Shown: positions 28,490 to 38,886, counted from the stretch's first letter. The stretch: DNA of 64,000 bases from Shewanella fodinae (GCF_014651955.1 NZ_BMXW01000006.1:6021-70020), one strand, 5' to 3'. The notes: generated from the letters alone by a model not told the origin. Numbers and translations: made by a program.

Positions 28490-29713
28490 ATGGAAAATCA
28501 AATGACTATTACTGAATCCGTCACCTTGATGTTGGCACTCCTTTATGGTGCCAGTCAGTTGTGGTGGGCGGGTAAACGTTATGGTGCTGTTGCTGCAACA
28601 GTGTCTTTACTAATAGCGTTAGCTATTAGTGCCAGTCCGGTGCTGTTGGCTGGTACGCTGTTGGCAATTGCTGGCTTGGCATTACTACAGTGGCGCAAAC
28701 CAGCCCTCGCTAAGGGAGATGTGCGGATCAATGAATTACGCGCTGCTTGCCAACACTTTATCGCATTGGCGCTGTTGATTGTTGCGGTGCAATACACCAT
28801 AAATAGCCTAATGCTTAAAGCCGGAATGACGCCTGTGGTCAGTCGTCCAAACGTGGTAGACGCGTTTCTACCAATAGCTGGGGCTATTGAAGTTAAGGGC
28901 ATTGTGTCGCTAGGGCTATGGGATCAAACCCATCCCGCAGCAGCGATTATGTTGGGGATAGTGTTACTCACTGGCATATTATGCAAACGAGCATTCTGTG
29001 GCTGGGCCTGCCCTATCGGACTGGCTGGAGAGCAGTTGTATCGGCTGCGGAAACGTTTTGTCAAAGAAGAGCTGATGCCACCAAGATGGCTTGACTGGCC
29101 GCTCCGTATGCTTAAGTACCTTTTATTAGCCGCTTTCATCTACTTGGTTGTTGGGATGCCAGCGATGGGAATTCCCGGCTATTTGCAAGGCAGCTACCAT
29201 AAAATTGCCGACCTCAAGATGGCACTGTTCTTTCTTACACCTGGATTGATCACCTTATGCTGCTTTGCCTTAATTCTGATGATTGCTTCATGGCGGCGTC
29301 AGGGATTTTGTCGCTATCTGTGTCCTTATGGTGCCATCCTTGGACTACTGAGTTTCATGAGTCCTCTGAAAATCCGCCGCAATCATTCCGCTTGTTTGCT
29401 GAGCAAAGGCATGAAATGTGACAAGTGTACCCGGGCCTGCCCAGCCAATATTATTATTCACACTAAAACAACCGTTCGTAGCGACGAGTGCCAGGCCTGT
29501 ATGCGTTGTGTTGCGGCCTGTCCTAAGAAAGAAGCACTCGGATTTGCGTTACCGGGCAATCATGCAGTGTCTGCGCGCTCACTAATGCTGGGGGTACTCA
29601 CCATCATGTTCTTTCTGCCGCTTATAGCGTGGCTATTAGGTTATTGGGACAGCCAAACCCCAGATGCGATCAGAATGCAGTTGCTGCAAATGATTGACCA
29701 TGTAGGTCATTGA
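28490..29713 (+). CDS. Membrane polyferredoxin (NapH/CcoG-like)
   Basis: 407 residues. Several membrane spans, then cysteine motifs CGWACP near 169, CRYLCP near 277, CDKCTRACP near 310 and CQACMRCVAACP near 332; the last two form two [4Fe-4S] clusters. Proteins of this kind pass electrons from quinols or serve in metal-centre maturation. Its place 0.9 kb before fdhA suggests a link with formate dehydrogenase, as in other Shewanella, but this is inference. ATG at 28490 and 28502 are both possible starts. Confidence 0.78.
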   Translation: MENQMTITESVTLMLALLYGASQLWWAGKRYGAVAATVSLLIALAISASPVLLAGTLLAIAGLALLQWRKPALAKGDVRINELRAACQHFIALALLIVAVQYTINSLMLKAGMTPVVSRPNVVDAFLPIAGAIEVKGIVSLGLWDQTHPAAAIMLGIVLLTGILCKRAFCGWACPIGLAGEQLYRLRKRFVKEELMPPRWLDWPLRMLKYLLLAAFIYLVVGMPAMGIPGYLQGSYHKIADLKMALFFLTPGLITLCCFALILMIASWRRQGFCRYLCPYGAILGLLSFMSPLKIRRNHSACLLSKGMKCDKCTRACPANIIIHTKTTVRSDECQACMRCVAACPKKEALGFALPGNHAVSARSLMLGVLTIMFFLPLIAWLLGYWDSQTPDAIRMQLLQMIDHVGH

Positions 29714-30311
29714 TCCTACTGAAACGGCACAGGCTTACCCTTCGGTAGGCCTGTACAAAACGCCTCAACGTTAAGCAGAACAATGGAGCAACGCCGTGAG
29801 TGGCTTAACCCTGTGGCATCCAACGCCCAGCATAGTTAAGCCTCAATGTAAGCATCATCGCCACCGTTAGCGGAAAACCCGCTGTTATAGCAAAATCAAC
29901 GTGCCTAACATCCAAAAGGTTGCAGGTGAACATATGCCAAAACGCAACAAAGCGGATAAAGCCACACAACTCCCGCGGAGCAGATAGCGTTACCCAGTTT
30001 TATCTCCTCGATAGCCTGACGGAAGCAAAGCCGTTATGAGTGGCAGGCGTGAAGGTCATTCAAATCCGTCAGCAATAACCTTCAGAAATGCTCGCAGCTA
30101 TTGCTCCTTTCAATTAATCATCTTGGCCGTTTTGTCATACACACTGATATTAACAACAAATTTGTGATACACCCCTCATTTTACCCCACTATGAGTATGG
30201 GTAATTTTGTCGCAGTTACCGTTTCACCACACCGTTAGTCACCTTGGCCTTGTCACAAAAAGAGATCCATGTCACATATGATTGGTTGCAAATCCATTTA
30301 TGGACAATTTT

Positions 30312-30327
30312 ACCATTTATGAATGGT
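30312..30327. promoter_or_regulatory. Inverted repeat in the fdh leader
   Basis: ACCATT-TATG-AATGGT, a perfect 6-bp arm palindrome set inside imperfect outer arms GACAATTTT and CATTTTGTC (about 30303-30336). Shape of an operator; no regulator can be named. Confidence 0.35.
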
Positions 30328-30435
30328 CATTTTGTCTTTACCGATAATTCATATAAAATTTTTTAATACTATTATTTTTAGAATAAAACTCTATTAATAA
30401 TTTATTTTTATGTATAAAACAGAGCAATATCCCGC

Positions 30436-30449
30436 TTGATATAAAACAA
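30436..30449. promoter_or_regulatory. Candidate FNR/EtrA site before fdhA
   Basis: TTGAT-ATAA-AACAA differs by one base from the FNR consensus TTGAT-N4-ATCAA. It lies about 150 bp before the fdhA start, which suits activation of formate respiration without oxygen. Confidence 0.4.
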
Positions 30450-30594
30450 GATTTAGATCACATGTCATAATTTGTTATTTAAAGTCATTTAAAAAATAAT
30501 CACACGCTAAGTAGGGTTTACGCCTACTACTAAACGCTGCCGCTATTAGGGCAGCGTGCCACAACTCATAACAACAAGCGTGTGAGAGTGAAGT

Positions 30595-33500
30595 ATGAAC
30601 AGACGACAGTTTTTCAAACTGTGTGCCGCTGGAGCAGCCACATCAGCCGTTTCCGCCTTGGGTCTGATGTCTGACAAAGCGTTTGCCGCAGTCCGAGAAT
30701 TTAAACTCATCAGGGCCAAAGAAACTCGCAATAACTGCTGTTATTGTTCAGTTGGCTGCGGTTTGCTGATGTATAGCCACAGCAGCAATGGCAAAAATGC
30801 CGAACAACACATCTTCCATATTGAAGGTGATGCTGATAACCCAATCAACCGCGGCGCCTTATGTCCTAAAGGCGCTGGATTGGTGGATTACGTTAATAGC
30901 CCCCATCGACTGCAATATCCTGAAGTGCGTAAACCAGGCAGCAATGAATGGCAACGTATCAGTTGGGATGAAGCATTTAAACGGATCGCTCGTCTGGTAA
31001 AAGATGAACGTGATGCGAACCTCGTTGAGAAGAACGCCAAAGGTCAAACCGTTAACCGTTTGACCAGTTTAGGCATGATGACCTCGTCAGCTCAGGCTAA
31101 CGAAGGTTGTTTCATGACCCACAAATTTGGCCGTGCTATCGGCATGCTGGGCTTAGATAACATCGCCCGCGTATGTCACGCGCCAACCCCTGCCGCAATG
31201 GCGCCGACTTTTGGCCGTGGTGCAATGACCAACCACTGGGCCGACATGAAAAATACCGACCTCGCCATTGTGATGGGCGGTAATGCTGCAGAAGCTCACC
31301 CGGTAGGTTTTGGTTGGGTCACTGAAGCAATGGAACACAACAACGCTCGCTTGATCGTGGTTGACCCACGTTTCAACCGTAGTGCGGCTGTGGCTGATAC
31401 CTACGCACCACTGCGTTCAGGTACTGACATCACTTTCCTGCTGGGGATGATTCGTTATCTGTTAGAAAACAAACAGATCAACGTTGAATACGTAAAAGCC
31501 TATACCAACGCCCCATTTATCGTGCGTGAAGACTTTGACTTCAACGAAGGTTTGTTTAGTGGTTTTGATGAAACCACTAACACTTACGACCAATCTTCTT
31601 GGTTCTATGAGTTGGATGACGAAGGCTACGCTAAAGTTGACCCAACTATGAGCCACCCTCGTTGCGTATTGAACTTGTTGAAAAAACACGTTGATCGCTA
31701 CGACCCTGATACTGTTTCCAGCATCACAGGTACCCCTAAAGAGACGTACTTAGACATATGTAAACAGATTGGTGCGACTCACGTAGATAACAAAGCCGCG
31801 ACGTTCTTGTATGCACTGGGTTGGACGCAACACAGTGTCGGGGCTCAAAACATCCGCACCATGGCCATGATCCAGTTGTTGCTGGGCAATATGGGCGTGA
31901 TGGGGGGTGGAGTTAACGCACTGCGTGGTCACTCCAACGTACAAGGTGCGACTGACTTAGCACTATTATGTCAGGGACTGCCCGGCTACCTGAAGCTGCC
32001 ACAAGATCAAGATATCAACCTTGAAGCCTACTTAAAGCACTACACGCCTAAGCAACTGCGCCCTAACTCAACTAACTACTGGCATAACTACCCAGCATTT
32101 ACTGTGTCACTGCTGAAATCTTTCTACGGTGACTATGCAACCGCTGAAAATGACTTCGGGTACGACTGGTTACCAAAATGGGACCAACAGTACGATATCA
32201 ACAAACAGATCGACATGATGGTTCATGGTGAAGTTAACGGTTACTTCATCCAGGGGATTAACACCCTGAACTCCCAGCCAGATAAACAGAAAGTATCTAA
32301 AGGTTTATCAAAGCTGAAATTCTTGGTGATTCTGGACGCACTGGCTAACGAAACTTCAACCTTCTGGCGTAACGCTGGGCAGTTCAACGACGTTGATACT
32401 GCTAATATCCAGACTGAAGTATTCCGTTTGCCAACCACTTGTTTTGCTGAAGAAAGCGGTTCAATCGCGAACTCAGGTCGCTGGTTACAGTGGCACTGGA
32501 AAGGGGCGAATCCACCGGGTGAAGCCTTGTCCGATCCTGCGATTCTCTCTGGCATCATGCTGGAGCTGAAACGCTTATATCGTGAAGAAGGCGGCCGTCT
32601 GCCAGAACCTATCGAAGCTATTAAATGGGATTATGCCATCGCCCATGAACCAAGCTCGGAAGAACTGGCGAAAGAGATGAACGGTTATGACATCACCACC
32701 GGCAAACTGCTGAACGGTTTCTCTGAATTGAAAGCCGATGGTTCAACTTCTTGTGGTATCTGGATCTATAGCGGTCAGTGGACTGAAAAAGGCAATATGA
32801 TGGCGCGCCGTGACAACAGTGATCCATCAGGTAAAGGCATTACGCCTAACTGGTCGTTCGCATGGCCAGCCAACCGCCGTATTTTGTACAACCGTGCCTC
32901 ATGTGACGTGCATGGTAAACCACGCGACCCAAGCCGTGTGCTGCTGGAGTACAAAGAGGGTAAATGGCAAGGCATTGACGTACCTGACTTTAACGCCAAG
33001 TTGAATGCCGAAGACTCAGCCCATCCATTCATTATGCAAGCTGACGGTGTGGGTCACCTGTTCGCCTTGCGTGATTTGAAAGATGGTCCGTTCCCTGAAC
33101 ACTATGAGCCGTTTGAGTCACCGTTGCCTAGCAACCCGCTGCATCCCAAAGTGACCAATAACCCGGTTGCGCGCATATTCGAAGGCATGCGTGAAACTTT
33201 TGGTACGAATGAAGAGTTCCCATATGTAGGGACGACCTATTCAATGACCGAACATTTCAACAACTGGACCACTCATTGTCGTTTGGCCGCGATTACTCAG
33301 CCACAACACTTCATCGAGATCGATGAAACCCTGGCGGCAGAGAAAGGCATTGCCAACGGTGATTGGGTGAAAGTGACCTCGAAACGTTCACACATCATCA
33401 CCAAAGCGTATGTGACTAAACGTCTGCAACCCATGATGGTACAAGGTAAACCGGTGCACACCATCGGTATTCCGCGCCATGGTAGCTACGAAGCGCTGAC

Positions 33501-33612
33501 TCAGAAGAGTTATATCGTCAATGAGCTGACCTCCGCAGTGGGTGACGCTAACACGCAAACGCCTGAGTACAAGGCATTCCTTGTGAATATTGCTAAAGCG
33601 GAGGGCTTCTAA
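30595..33612 (+). CDS. fdhA: Formate dehydrogenase catalytic subunit (molybdenum/tungsten, Cys form)
   Basis: 1005 residues. Residues 1-32 are a Tat signal (NRRQFFK...) for export. The first [4Fe-4S] site is CCYCSVGC...CPKG. The active-site segment is ARVCHAPTP with Cys194 (codon TGT at 31174) where E. coli FdnG has selenocysteine, followed by APTFGRGAMTNHW. Molybdopterin-binding regions extend to the end. It oxidises formate to CO2 in the periplasm and passes electrons to FdhB. First gene of fdhABC; codon use is more even than in neighbours, suggesting high expression. Confidence 0.95.
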   Translation: MNRRQFFKLCAAGAATSAVSALGLMSDKAFAAVREFKLIRAKETRNNCCYCSVGCGLLMYSHSSNGKNAEQHIFHIEGDADNPINRGALCPKGAGLVDYVNSPHRLQYPEVRKPGSNEWQRISWDEAFKRIARLVKDERDANLVEKNAKGQTVNRLTSLGMMTSSAQANEGCFMTHKFGRAIGMLGLDNIARVCHAPTPAAMAPTFGRGAMTNHWADMKNTDLAIVMGGNAAEAHPVGFGWVTEAMEHNNARLIVVDPRFNRSAAVADTYAPLRSGTDITFLLGMIRYLLENKQINVEYVKAYTNAPFIVREDFDFNEGLFSGFDETTNTYDQSSWFYELDDEGYAKVDPTMSHPRCVLNLLKKHVDRYDPDTVSSITGTPKETYLDICKQIGATHVDNKAATFLYALGWTQHSVGAQNIRTMAMIQLLLGNMGVMGGGVNALRGHSNVQGATDLALLCQGLPGYLKLPQDQDINLEAYLKHYTPKQLRPNSTNYWHNYPAFTVSLLKSFYGDYATAENDFGYDWLPKWDQQYDINKQIDMMVHGEVNGYFIQGINTLNSQPDKQKVSKGLSKLKFLVILDALANETSTFWRNAGQFNDVDTANIQTEVFRLPTTCFAEESGSIANSGRWLQWHWKGANPPGEALSDPAILSGIMLELKRLYREEGGRLPEPIEAIKWDYAIAHEPSSEELAKEMNGYDITTGKLLNGFSELKADGSTSCGIWIYSGQWTEKGNMMARRDNSDPSGKGITPNWSFAWPANRRILYNRASCDVHGKPRDPSRVLLEYKEGKWQGIDVPDFNAKLNAEDSAHPFIMQADGVGHLFALRDLKDGPFPEHYEPFESPLPSNPLHPKVTNNPVARIFEGMRETFGTNEEFPYVGTTYSMTEHFNNWTTHCRLAAITQPQHFIEIDETLAAEKGIANGDWVKVTSKRSHIITKAYVTKRLQPMMVQGKPVHTIGIPRHGSYEALTQKSYIVNELTSAVGDANTQTPEYKAFLVNIAKAEGF

Positions 33613-33614
33613 TT

Positions 33615-34517
33615 ATGGCTACTCAAGATATTATTCGTCGCTCTGGCACCACCGACATTACCCCCGCTTCACAAGCCCGTATCGGTGCCGTGAAGCAAGT
33701 AACTAAGTTGTTCGATGCCACTAAATGTACCGGCTGCAAAGCCTGTCAGGTAGCGTGTTCTGAATGGAATGATCTGCGTGATGAAGTAGGTACTTTCCAA
33801 GGCAGTTATCAGAACCCAATGACCCTGTCGCCAGACAGCTGGAACATCATGCAGTATCACGAAGTGATGGATGACAACAAACTGCGTTGGCAGTTCACCC
33901 ACACTGCGTGTATGCACTGCGCTGACCCAGCGTGTTTGAAAGCCTGTTCAACGGCTGGTGCCATTGTGCAACATGCTAACGGTACAGTGGATTTTGACTC
34001 AGACAAGTGTATTGGTTGCGGCTATTGCGCCAGCGCCTGTCCGTTCAACGTGCCCAAAATCAGCAAGAAGGACAATAAAGCCTATAAATGTACTTTATGT
34101 TCTGACCGCTTAGCCGTAGGCCTGGAACCTGCTTGTGTGAAAACTTGTACGGTAGGTGCGTTGCGTTACGGTACCCGTGAAGACATGCTGTTTTACGCCG
34201 AAAAGCGAGTACAACAGCTGAAAGAGCGTGGCTATCACAACGCGGGACTGTATAACCCAGAAGGCGTTGGCGGCACCCATTACATGATGATCCTACATGA
34301 CATCAATAAAGCTGAAACCTACGGCATGCCTAAGGATCCGCAAATCCCCGCAGCCACTGAGATCCGTCAGGATTGGCTGAAACCGCTGGGAACTGCAGGA
34401 TTGCTGGCAACCGCTGCATTTGCACTGATGCATCGGGTGACTGTTGGTCGCAACATTGTGGAAGAAGATCAACCAGGTTATGTGCCAGAAGATAACCATG
34501 AGGAGGCAGGCAAATGA
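33615..34517 (+). CDS. fdhB: Formate dehydrogenase iron-sulfur subunit
   Basis: 300 residues. Four cysteine groups for four [4Fe-4S] clusters: CTGCKACQVAC near 38, CMHCADPAC near 100, CIGCGYCASAC near 134 and CTLCSDRL near 162. One membrane span near 260-277 anchors it. It relays electrons from FdhA to the cytochrome b subunit. Begins two bases after fdhA and overlaps fdhC by four bases. Confidence 0.95.
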   Translation: MATQDIIRRSGTTDITPASQARIGAVKQVTKLFDATKCTGCKACQVACSEWNDLRDEVGTFQGSYQNPMTLSPDSWNIMQYHEVMDDNKLRWQFTHTACMHCADPACLKACSTAGAIVQHANGTVDFDSDKCIGCGYCASACPFNVPKISKKDNKAYKCTLCSDRLAVGLEPACVKTCTVGALRYGTREDMLFYAEKRVQQLKERGYHNAGLYNPEGVGGTHYMMILHDINKAETYGMPKDPQIPAATEIRQDWLKPLGTAGLLATAAFALMHRVTVGRNIVEEDQPGYVPEDNHEEAGK

Positions 34518-35137
34518 AACCGCAACAGATGATTGTGCGTCACAAGCTTTTTGACCGCCTGTGCCACTGGACGATTGTAGTTGTAGGACTGGTGACATTT
34601 CTCACCGGGTTTTCCTTCTTCTTCCCATCTTTCCAATGGTTGAGTGGTATTGTTGGTACGCCGCAATTGGCGAAAGTGATGCATCCGTTTTTTGGTATCG
34701 CGATGTGTTTGCTGCTGGCGTTAATGCTGATCCGCTATTACCACCACAACAAATGGAACAAGTATGACTTACCCTGGATGAAAGCGGTGGTTTGGGTACT
34801 GTTGCAAAAAGAAGACAACATTCCGCCGGTTGGTCACTATAACCCAGGTCAGAAAATGCTGTTCCGTGCCTTCGTGATCTTTGTTCTGGCGTTTGTGATC
34901 ACTGGTGTCATGATGTGGCAGCCTTACTTTGCACCACTGTTCTCACCAGAAACGGTGAATTGGGCAACGCTGATCCACTCTGCATGCGGCATCTTAATGT
35001 TAATTGCACTGGTGGTACATGTATGGATGGCCACCTGGATTGAAGGTTCCATTACTGGCATGCTTTATGGGAAAGTTTCCAGAGCTTGGGCGAAAAAGCA
35101 CCATCCAATGATGCTAGAAGAGGAAGACCACAAGTAA
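34514..35137 (+). CDS. fdhC: Formate dehydrogenase cytochrome b subunit
   Basis: 207-residue FdnI-like membrane subunit with four spans. Heme-ligand histidines are seen in DRLCHW near 17, in MHPFFG near 57, and in IHSACG and VVHVW near 155 and 168. It passes electrons from FdhB to the quinone pool. Translationally coupled to fdhB. Accessory genes fdhE and fdhD are not in the window. Confidence 0.95.
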   Translation: MKPQQMIVRHKLFDRLCHWTIVVVGLVTFLTGFSFFFPSFQWLSGIVGTPQLAKVMHPFFGIAMCLLLALMLIRYYHHNKWNKYDLPWMKAVVWVLLQKEDNIPPVGHYNPGQKMLFRAFVIFVLAFVITGVMMWQPYFAPLFSPETVNWATLIHSACGILMLIALVVHVWMATWIEGSITGMLYGKVSRAWAKKHHPMMLEEEDHK

Positions 35138-35182
35138 TCCATCAGTCGCTGGCATAGTGTAAAACTGTGCTGACGCGCTGCC

Positions 35183-35220
35183 AAAGCACCATTAACCACC
35201 GTTAATGGTGCTTTTTTATT
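35183..35220 (+). terminator. Terminator of fdhABC
   Basis: Perfect AGCACCATTAAC / GTTAATGGTGCT stem with CACC loop and a T6 tail. Confidence 0.88.
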
Positions 35221-35401
35221 GTATCGGCTATCTCCCCCCCAAAAAGGCAATAGTTATTATTGATCAAAGTGTTAGTAATCCATCATAAAACTGACAACAA
35301 AACATTAGATTTTTTTCATGCAACTACCATATAATTGGCTTATGCTAAAAACATGTCGTAGCCACTGGCAAACGACAGCAAATCTTATTGGTGGACTTAC
35401 C

Positions 35402-36379
35402 ATGAATGAACTATCAGACCCCGTAGTGAGCATTGCCACGGCTTCCAAGCTCAGATTTTTTCCTATCTCTTTCTTCGCGATGATCATGGGACTTAGTGGC
35501 TTCAGTATTGCCTGGAGAAGTGCTGGTACAACGCTGCTCCCTTATCTATCCTGGGTTTTGGGCTGTATCGCCAGTGTATTAATGCTGTTAATCACTTTGA
35601 TATACTTACTGAAAGCAATACGCTATCCAATTGATGTAAAACAAGAATTTCATCATCCTATTAGATTGAATTTTTTCCCGGCTTTTTCTATCAGCCTGAT
35701 GCTGCTGTCTGTGGTCTGGCACGATGTTCCTGAAGTCTGCCAATGGTTGTGGCTCAGCGGCGTGACTTGCCATATTTCACTAACGCTGTACGTCATGGGG
35801 AGTTGGATCCATCACACCCATTACACTTTGGCGCATGCCAACCCCAGTTGGTTCATTCCGGTGGTAGGTAATATTATTGCACCAATAACCGGGACCGGAC
35901 TCGGATATTATGAGCTGAGCTGGTTTCTCTTCAGCGTTGGCATATTGTTCTGGTTAGTGCTGCTGACCATTGTGCTCTATCGGCTGTTTTTTCATGAACC
36001 ACTGCCATTGCGTCTGACCCCCATGCTGTTCATTCTGCTAGCTCCACCCTCAGTGGGTTTTATCGCCTATACCAGTCTGAGCGGCGGACTCGATAACTTC
36101 GGCCGAGTCCTCTATTACGTGGCGCTGTTTCTGGGAATTTTGCTGGCCTCAAACATCATGCGTTTTGTCAAAGTCCCTTTTTTCCTCTCCTCTTGGGCTT
36201 ACTCCTTCCCACTGGCGGCCCTGACTATCGCCACCGCTAAAATGGGGAAGTTATTACCTGGCAGTATTTTCTACCCGTTGTCTCAAGTCTTGCTGATGTT
36301 GTTGAGCGTCATCATTATCTGGTTAGTGGTTAAAACCGTACACGCCATTATTGCGGGTCAAATCTGCCAGCCGGAGTAG
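35402..36379 (+). CDS. TDT/SLAC1-family channel (TehA-like)
   Basis: About 325 residues with ten hydrophobic spans. The start FPISFFAMIMGLSGFSIAW near 21-39 is the signature of the tellurite-resistance/dicarboxylate transporter family (TehA, SLAC1), with FFAMIMG lining the pore. Members conduct anions; the ion here is unknown. The frame opens at 35318, but GGTGGA before the ATG at 35402 and alignment with the family favour the shorter form. No partner tehB nearby. Confidence 0.85.
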   Translation: MNELSDPVVSIATASKLRFFPISFFAMIMGLSGFSIAWRSAGTTLLPYLSWVLGCIASVLMLLITLIYLLKAIRYPIDVKQEFHHPIRLNFFPAFSISLMLLSVVWHDVPEVCQWLWLSGVTCHISLTLYVMGSWIHHTHYTLAHANPSWFIPVVGNIIAPITGTGLGYYELSWFLFSVGILFWLVLLTIVLYRLFFHEPLPLRLTPMLFILLAPPSVGFIAYTSLSGGLDNFGRVLYYVALFLGILLASNIMRFVKVPFFLSSWAYSFPLAALTIATAKMGKLLPGSIFYPLSQVLLMLLSVIIIWLVVKTVHAIIAGQICQPE

Positions 36380-36411
36380 CCCCCCGTGATGGAGAAGTTA
36401 AATGTTGACCA

Positions 36412-36443
36412 TAAAAAATCCCCCAATAATGGGGGATTTTTTA
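36412..36443. terminator. Bidirectional terminator between TDT gene and typA
   Basis: AAAAAATCCCCC / GGGGGATTTTTT with AATAAT loop; works on both strands for the convergent genes. Confidence 0.88.
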
Positions 36444-36472
36444 TTTGGATATCTATCGATTATCCGCAGAGA

Positions 36473-38296
36473 TTAACCCTGACGATAAGCGCGTTTACGA
36501 TCCATTTCAGTCAGATACTTCTTACGCAAACGAATGCTCTTCGGTGTGACTTCCACCAGCTCATCGTCATCGATGAATTCCAGTGCTTGTTCCAGCGTCA
36601 TCACAATCGGAGGTGTCAACGTCTGTGCTTCGTCAGTACCAGAAGCTCGAATGTTGGTCAGCTGTTTTCCTTTCAGACAGTTCACTGTCAGATCGTTGGA
36701 ACGGCTGTGGATACCCACGATCTGGCCTTCATAGATTTCGGCCGCGTGACCAATAAACAACCGGCCACGTTCCTGGAGATAGAACAGTGAATATGTCAAA
36801 GCTTTACCGGTGGCGTTGGAGATCAATACGCCGTTAGCACGCTGGCCGATATCACCTTCTTTATAAGGACCGTAATGATCAAAAGAGTGATACAGCAGAC
36901 CGGTACCAGAAGTGGACGTCATAAAGTCGGTCTGGAAACCAATCAAGCCACGACTCGGGATCATAAAATCAATGCGCACACGGCCTTTGCCGTCTGGTTG
37001 CATGTCTTTCATATCCGCTTTACGGATACCGAGTTTTTCAATAACAGTGCCTTGATGCTGTTCTTCCACATCCACGGTCAGTTGTTCATAGGGTTCGCAC
37101 TTGACGCCATCGATCTCTTTGAGGATCACTTCTGGACGAGAAACCGCTAACTCGTAACCTTCACGACGCATATTTTCGATCAGGATAGACAGATGCAACT
37201 CACCACGACCGGACACTTTGAAGCGATCTGGGCTATCTGTTTCTTCAACACGCAATGCCACATTGTGCACCAGTTCAGTTTGCAGACGTTCCAGAATATT
37301 ACGAGAAGTCACAAACTTACCTTCTTTGCCGGCAAACGGTGAAGTGTTTACCTGGAAGGTCATGGTCATTGTGGGTTCGTCAACACTCAGAGGTGGTAAC
37401 GCTTCCACATTATTAGTGGCACAAACGGTGTCAGAAATTTTCAGTTCACCCAAACCAGTTATCGCGACGATGTCACCGGCATCAGCTTCAGTAACTTCAT
37501 TACGCTCCAGTCCGAGATAGCCCAATACCTGGCCAACTTTACCATTACGAGTTTTGCCATCGGCGCCAACCACAGTCACCTGCTGGTTGGTTTTGACACT
37601 GCCGCGTTTGATACGACCAACGCCAATCACCCCAACGTAGGAGCTATAGTCCAGCTGTGAAATCTGCATCTGGAACGGACCTTCATCGTCAGCATCTGGT
37701 GGCGATACTTTGTCGATAATGGTCTGGAACAGCGGCGTCATATCATCGCTATGAGTGGCAGGATCTAGTGACGCGTACCCATTCAGTGCCGAGGTATAAA
37801 CAATTGGGAAATCCAGTTGCTCATCGGTCGCACCTAAATTTACAAACAGGTCAAACACCTGATCAATCACCCAGTCAGGACGAGCCCCTGGACGGTCAAT
37901 CTTGTTAATGACGACAATGGGCTTCAGTCCCTGAGCAAAGGCTTTCTTGGTAACAAAACGAGTCTGTGGCATCGGGCCATCAACTGCATCTACCAGCAGC
38001 AATACCGAGTCAACCATGGACAATACGCGTTCCACTTCACCACCGAAGTCAGCGTGCCCGGGAGTATCTACGATATTGATACGATAGTCCTGCCAGCGAA
38101 TGGCAGTGTTTTTCGCCAAAATGGTAATACCACGCTCTTTTTCAAGATCGTTAGAGTCCATTACTCGCTCAACCGCTTCACCACGGGAGGCAAGTGTGCC
38201 GGACTGCGACAACAACTTATCCACGAGGGTAGTTTTGCCATGGTCAACATGCGCGATAATCGCGATGTTTCTTAATTTATTGAGTTCACTCGACAT
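36473..38296 (-). CDS. typA: Ribosome-associated GTPase TypA/BipA
   Basis: 607 residues, full length. GTPase motifs: AHVDHGKTT near 15-23, switch-[13 protein letters not shown] near 76, NKID near 130 and TSALNG near 167. Elongation-factor-like domains and the BipA-specific C-terminal domain follow. It binds the ribosome at the EF-G site and aids 50S assembly and growth in cold or stress. Alone on its strand, transcribed away from glnA, as in E. coli and relatives. Confidence 0.96.
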   Translation of the reverse strand: MSSELNKLRNIAIIAHVDHGKTTLVDKLLSQSGTLASRGEAVERVMDSNDLEKERGITILAKNTAIRWQDYRINIVDTPGHADFGGEVERVLSMVDSVLLLVDAVDGPMPQTRFVTKKAFAQGLKPIVVINKIDRPGARPDWVIDQVFDLFVNLGATDEQLDFPIVYTSALNGYASLDPATHSDDMTPLFQTIIDKVSPPDADDEGPFQMQISQLDYSSYVGVIGVGRIKRGSVKTNQQVTVVGADGKTRNGKVGQVLGYLGLERNEVTEADAGDIVAITGLGELKISDTVCATNNVEALPPLSVDEPTMTMTFQVNTSPFAGKEGKFVTSRNILERLQTELVHNVALRVEETDSPDRFKVSGRGELHLSILIENMRREGYELAVSRPEVILKEIDGVKCEPYEQLTVDVEEQHQGTVIEKLGIRKADMKDMQPDGKGRVRIDFMIPSRGLIGFQTDFMTSTSGTGLLYHSFDHYGPYKEGDIGQRANGVLISNATGKALTYSLFYLQERGRLFIGHAAEIYEGQIVGIHSRSNDLTVNCLKGKQLTNIRASGTDEAQTLTPPIVMTLEQALEFIDDDELVEVTPKSIRLRKKYLTEMDRKRAYRQG

Positions 38297-38390
38297 TTTA
38301 CTTGTGACGCCTTTGTTTGCATCGGGGACTGCATGCCAGCGGGCAGAAATTTTAGCCGCCGGATACGTTAATTCTTGCGGAAAGGCGGCG

Positions 38391-38396
38391 ATTATA
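38391..38396 (-). promoter_or_regulatory. Probable -10 element of typA
   Basis: TATAAT on the minus strand, about 95 bases before the typA ATG. The -35 hexamer is not clear. Confidence 0.3.
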
Positions 38397-38847
38397 CACT
38401 GAGCTATGTGTCATTGATATTAATTTATACAATTTGCTTATCGCGTCTGTGTCCCGAGAACGTCAGAAAAGCCCGTGCGTTTTTTTCTGGGCAGATATAT
38501 CACCAAGTTGGGGCAAGTCGATTGCATTCCTAGCACCTTTAGCAGAGCGATGGACATTTTCTATGTAGACGAAATGTTTGTTGTGTAGGCAACACTTGGC
38601 TGAGGTTGTTCGCTAATCTGAATGGCCTTTTTTGCTGCACCGGCGTTATTAATTTCTCAAAAGTTTAAGTCACATAAAGCCCTTGGTTTACGGGAAAAAC
38701 CTGCACAAATTTAAGATCTTTACAACAATACAATAACGGTTGATTTACCCTTAATAGCGCTCTACTCTAACCGAGGCAGGTAGCAGTGTAAGTGGTCATC
38801 CTTCGGCGAAATTCCAAGGCTCCGTCATTAATGTGTCAGAACGTGGC
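38397..38847. other. Non-coding region between typA and glnA
   Basis: About 450 bp with no supported gene and no RNA gene recognised. AT-rich stretches and a possible housekeeping promoter area around 38690-38770. The glnA control elements begin just after it. Confidence 0.4.
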
Positions 38848-38864
38848 CCGCACCAAAAAATGGC
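38848..38864 (+). promoter_or_regulatory. Weak NtrC site upstream of glnA
   Basis: CGCACCAAAAAATGGCA: GCACCA half-site matches the NtrC consensus TGCACCA; the second half is partial. Six bases before the strong site. Confidence 0.4.
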
Positions 38865-38869
38865 AACAT

Positions 38870-38886
38870 TGCACCATAAATGTGCA
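38870..38886 (+). promoter_or_regulatory. NtrC-binding site of glnA
   Basis: TGCAC-CATAAAT-GTGCA, a 17-bp palindrome matching the NtrC enhancer consensus. It lies about 65 bp before the sigma-54 promoter, the normal enhancer distance; ntrBC themselves lie 6 kb downstream. Confidence 0.75.

Larger units (their letters stand above)
29714..30594. other. Long region between polyferredoxin gene and fdhA
   Basis: 881 bp without a supported gene. A hairpin (ACAGGC...GCCTGT, UUCG-type loop) lies at 29729-29754 without a T-run. Up to about 30110 the base content is coding-like but every frame is broken, perhaps a relic. From 30110 to 30590 it is AT-rich and regulatory in look: an inverted repeat at 30312-30327, an FNR-like site at 30436-30449 and repeated ATTTTGTC/ATTTTACC words. 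Confidence 0.5.

Noticed and set aside
29729..29754. Terminator after the polyferredoxin gene
   Set aside because: A good hairpin but no T-run on either strand; kept only as a hairpin in the region note.
29935..29988. 17-codon frame (MPKRNKADKATQ...) with a ribosome-like site in the fdh leader
   Set aside because: Too short, no Tat or other known motif, and composition of the area suggests decay.
31168..31185. Possible selenocysteine codon in fdhA
   Set aside because: The active-site codon is TGT (Cys194), not TGA, so no SECIS element is needed.
36386..36790. 134-residue plus-strand frame near typA
   Set aside because: It runs through a strong bidirectional terminator and antisense to typA.
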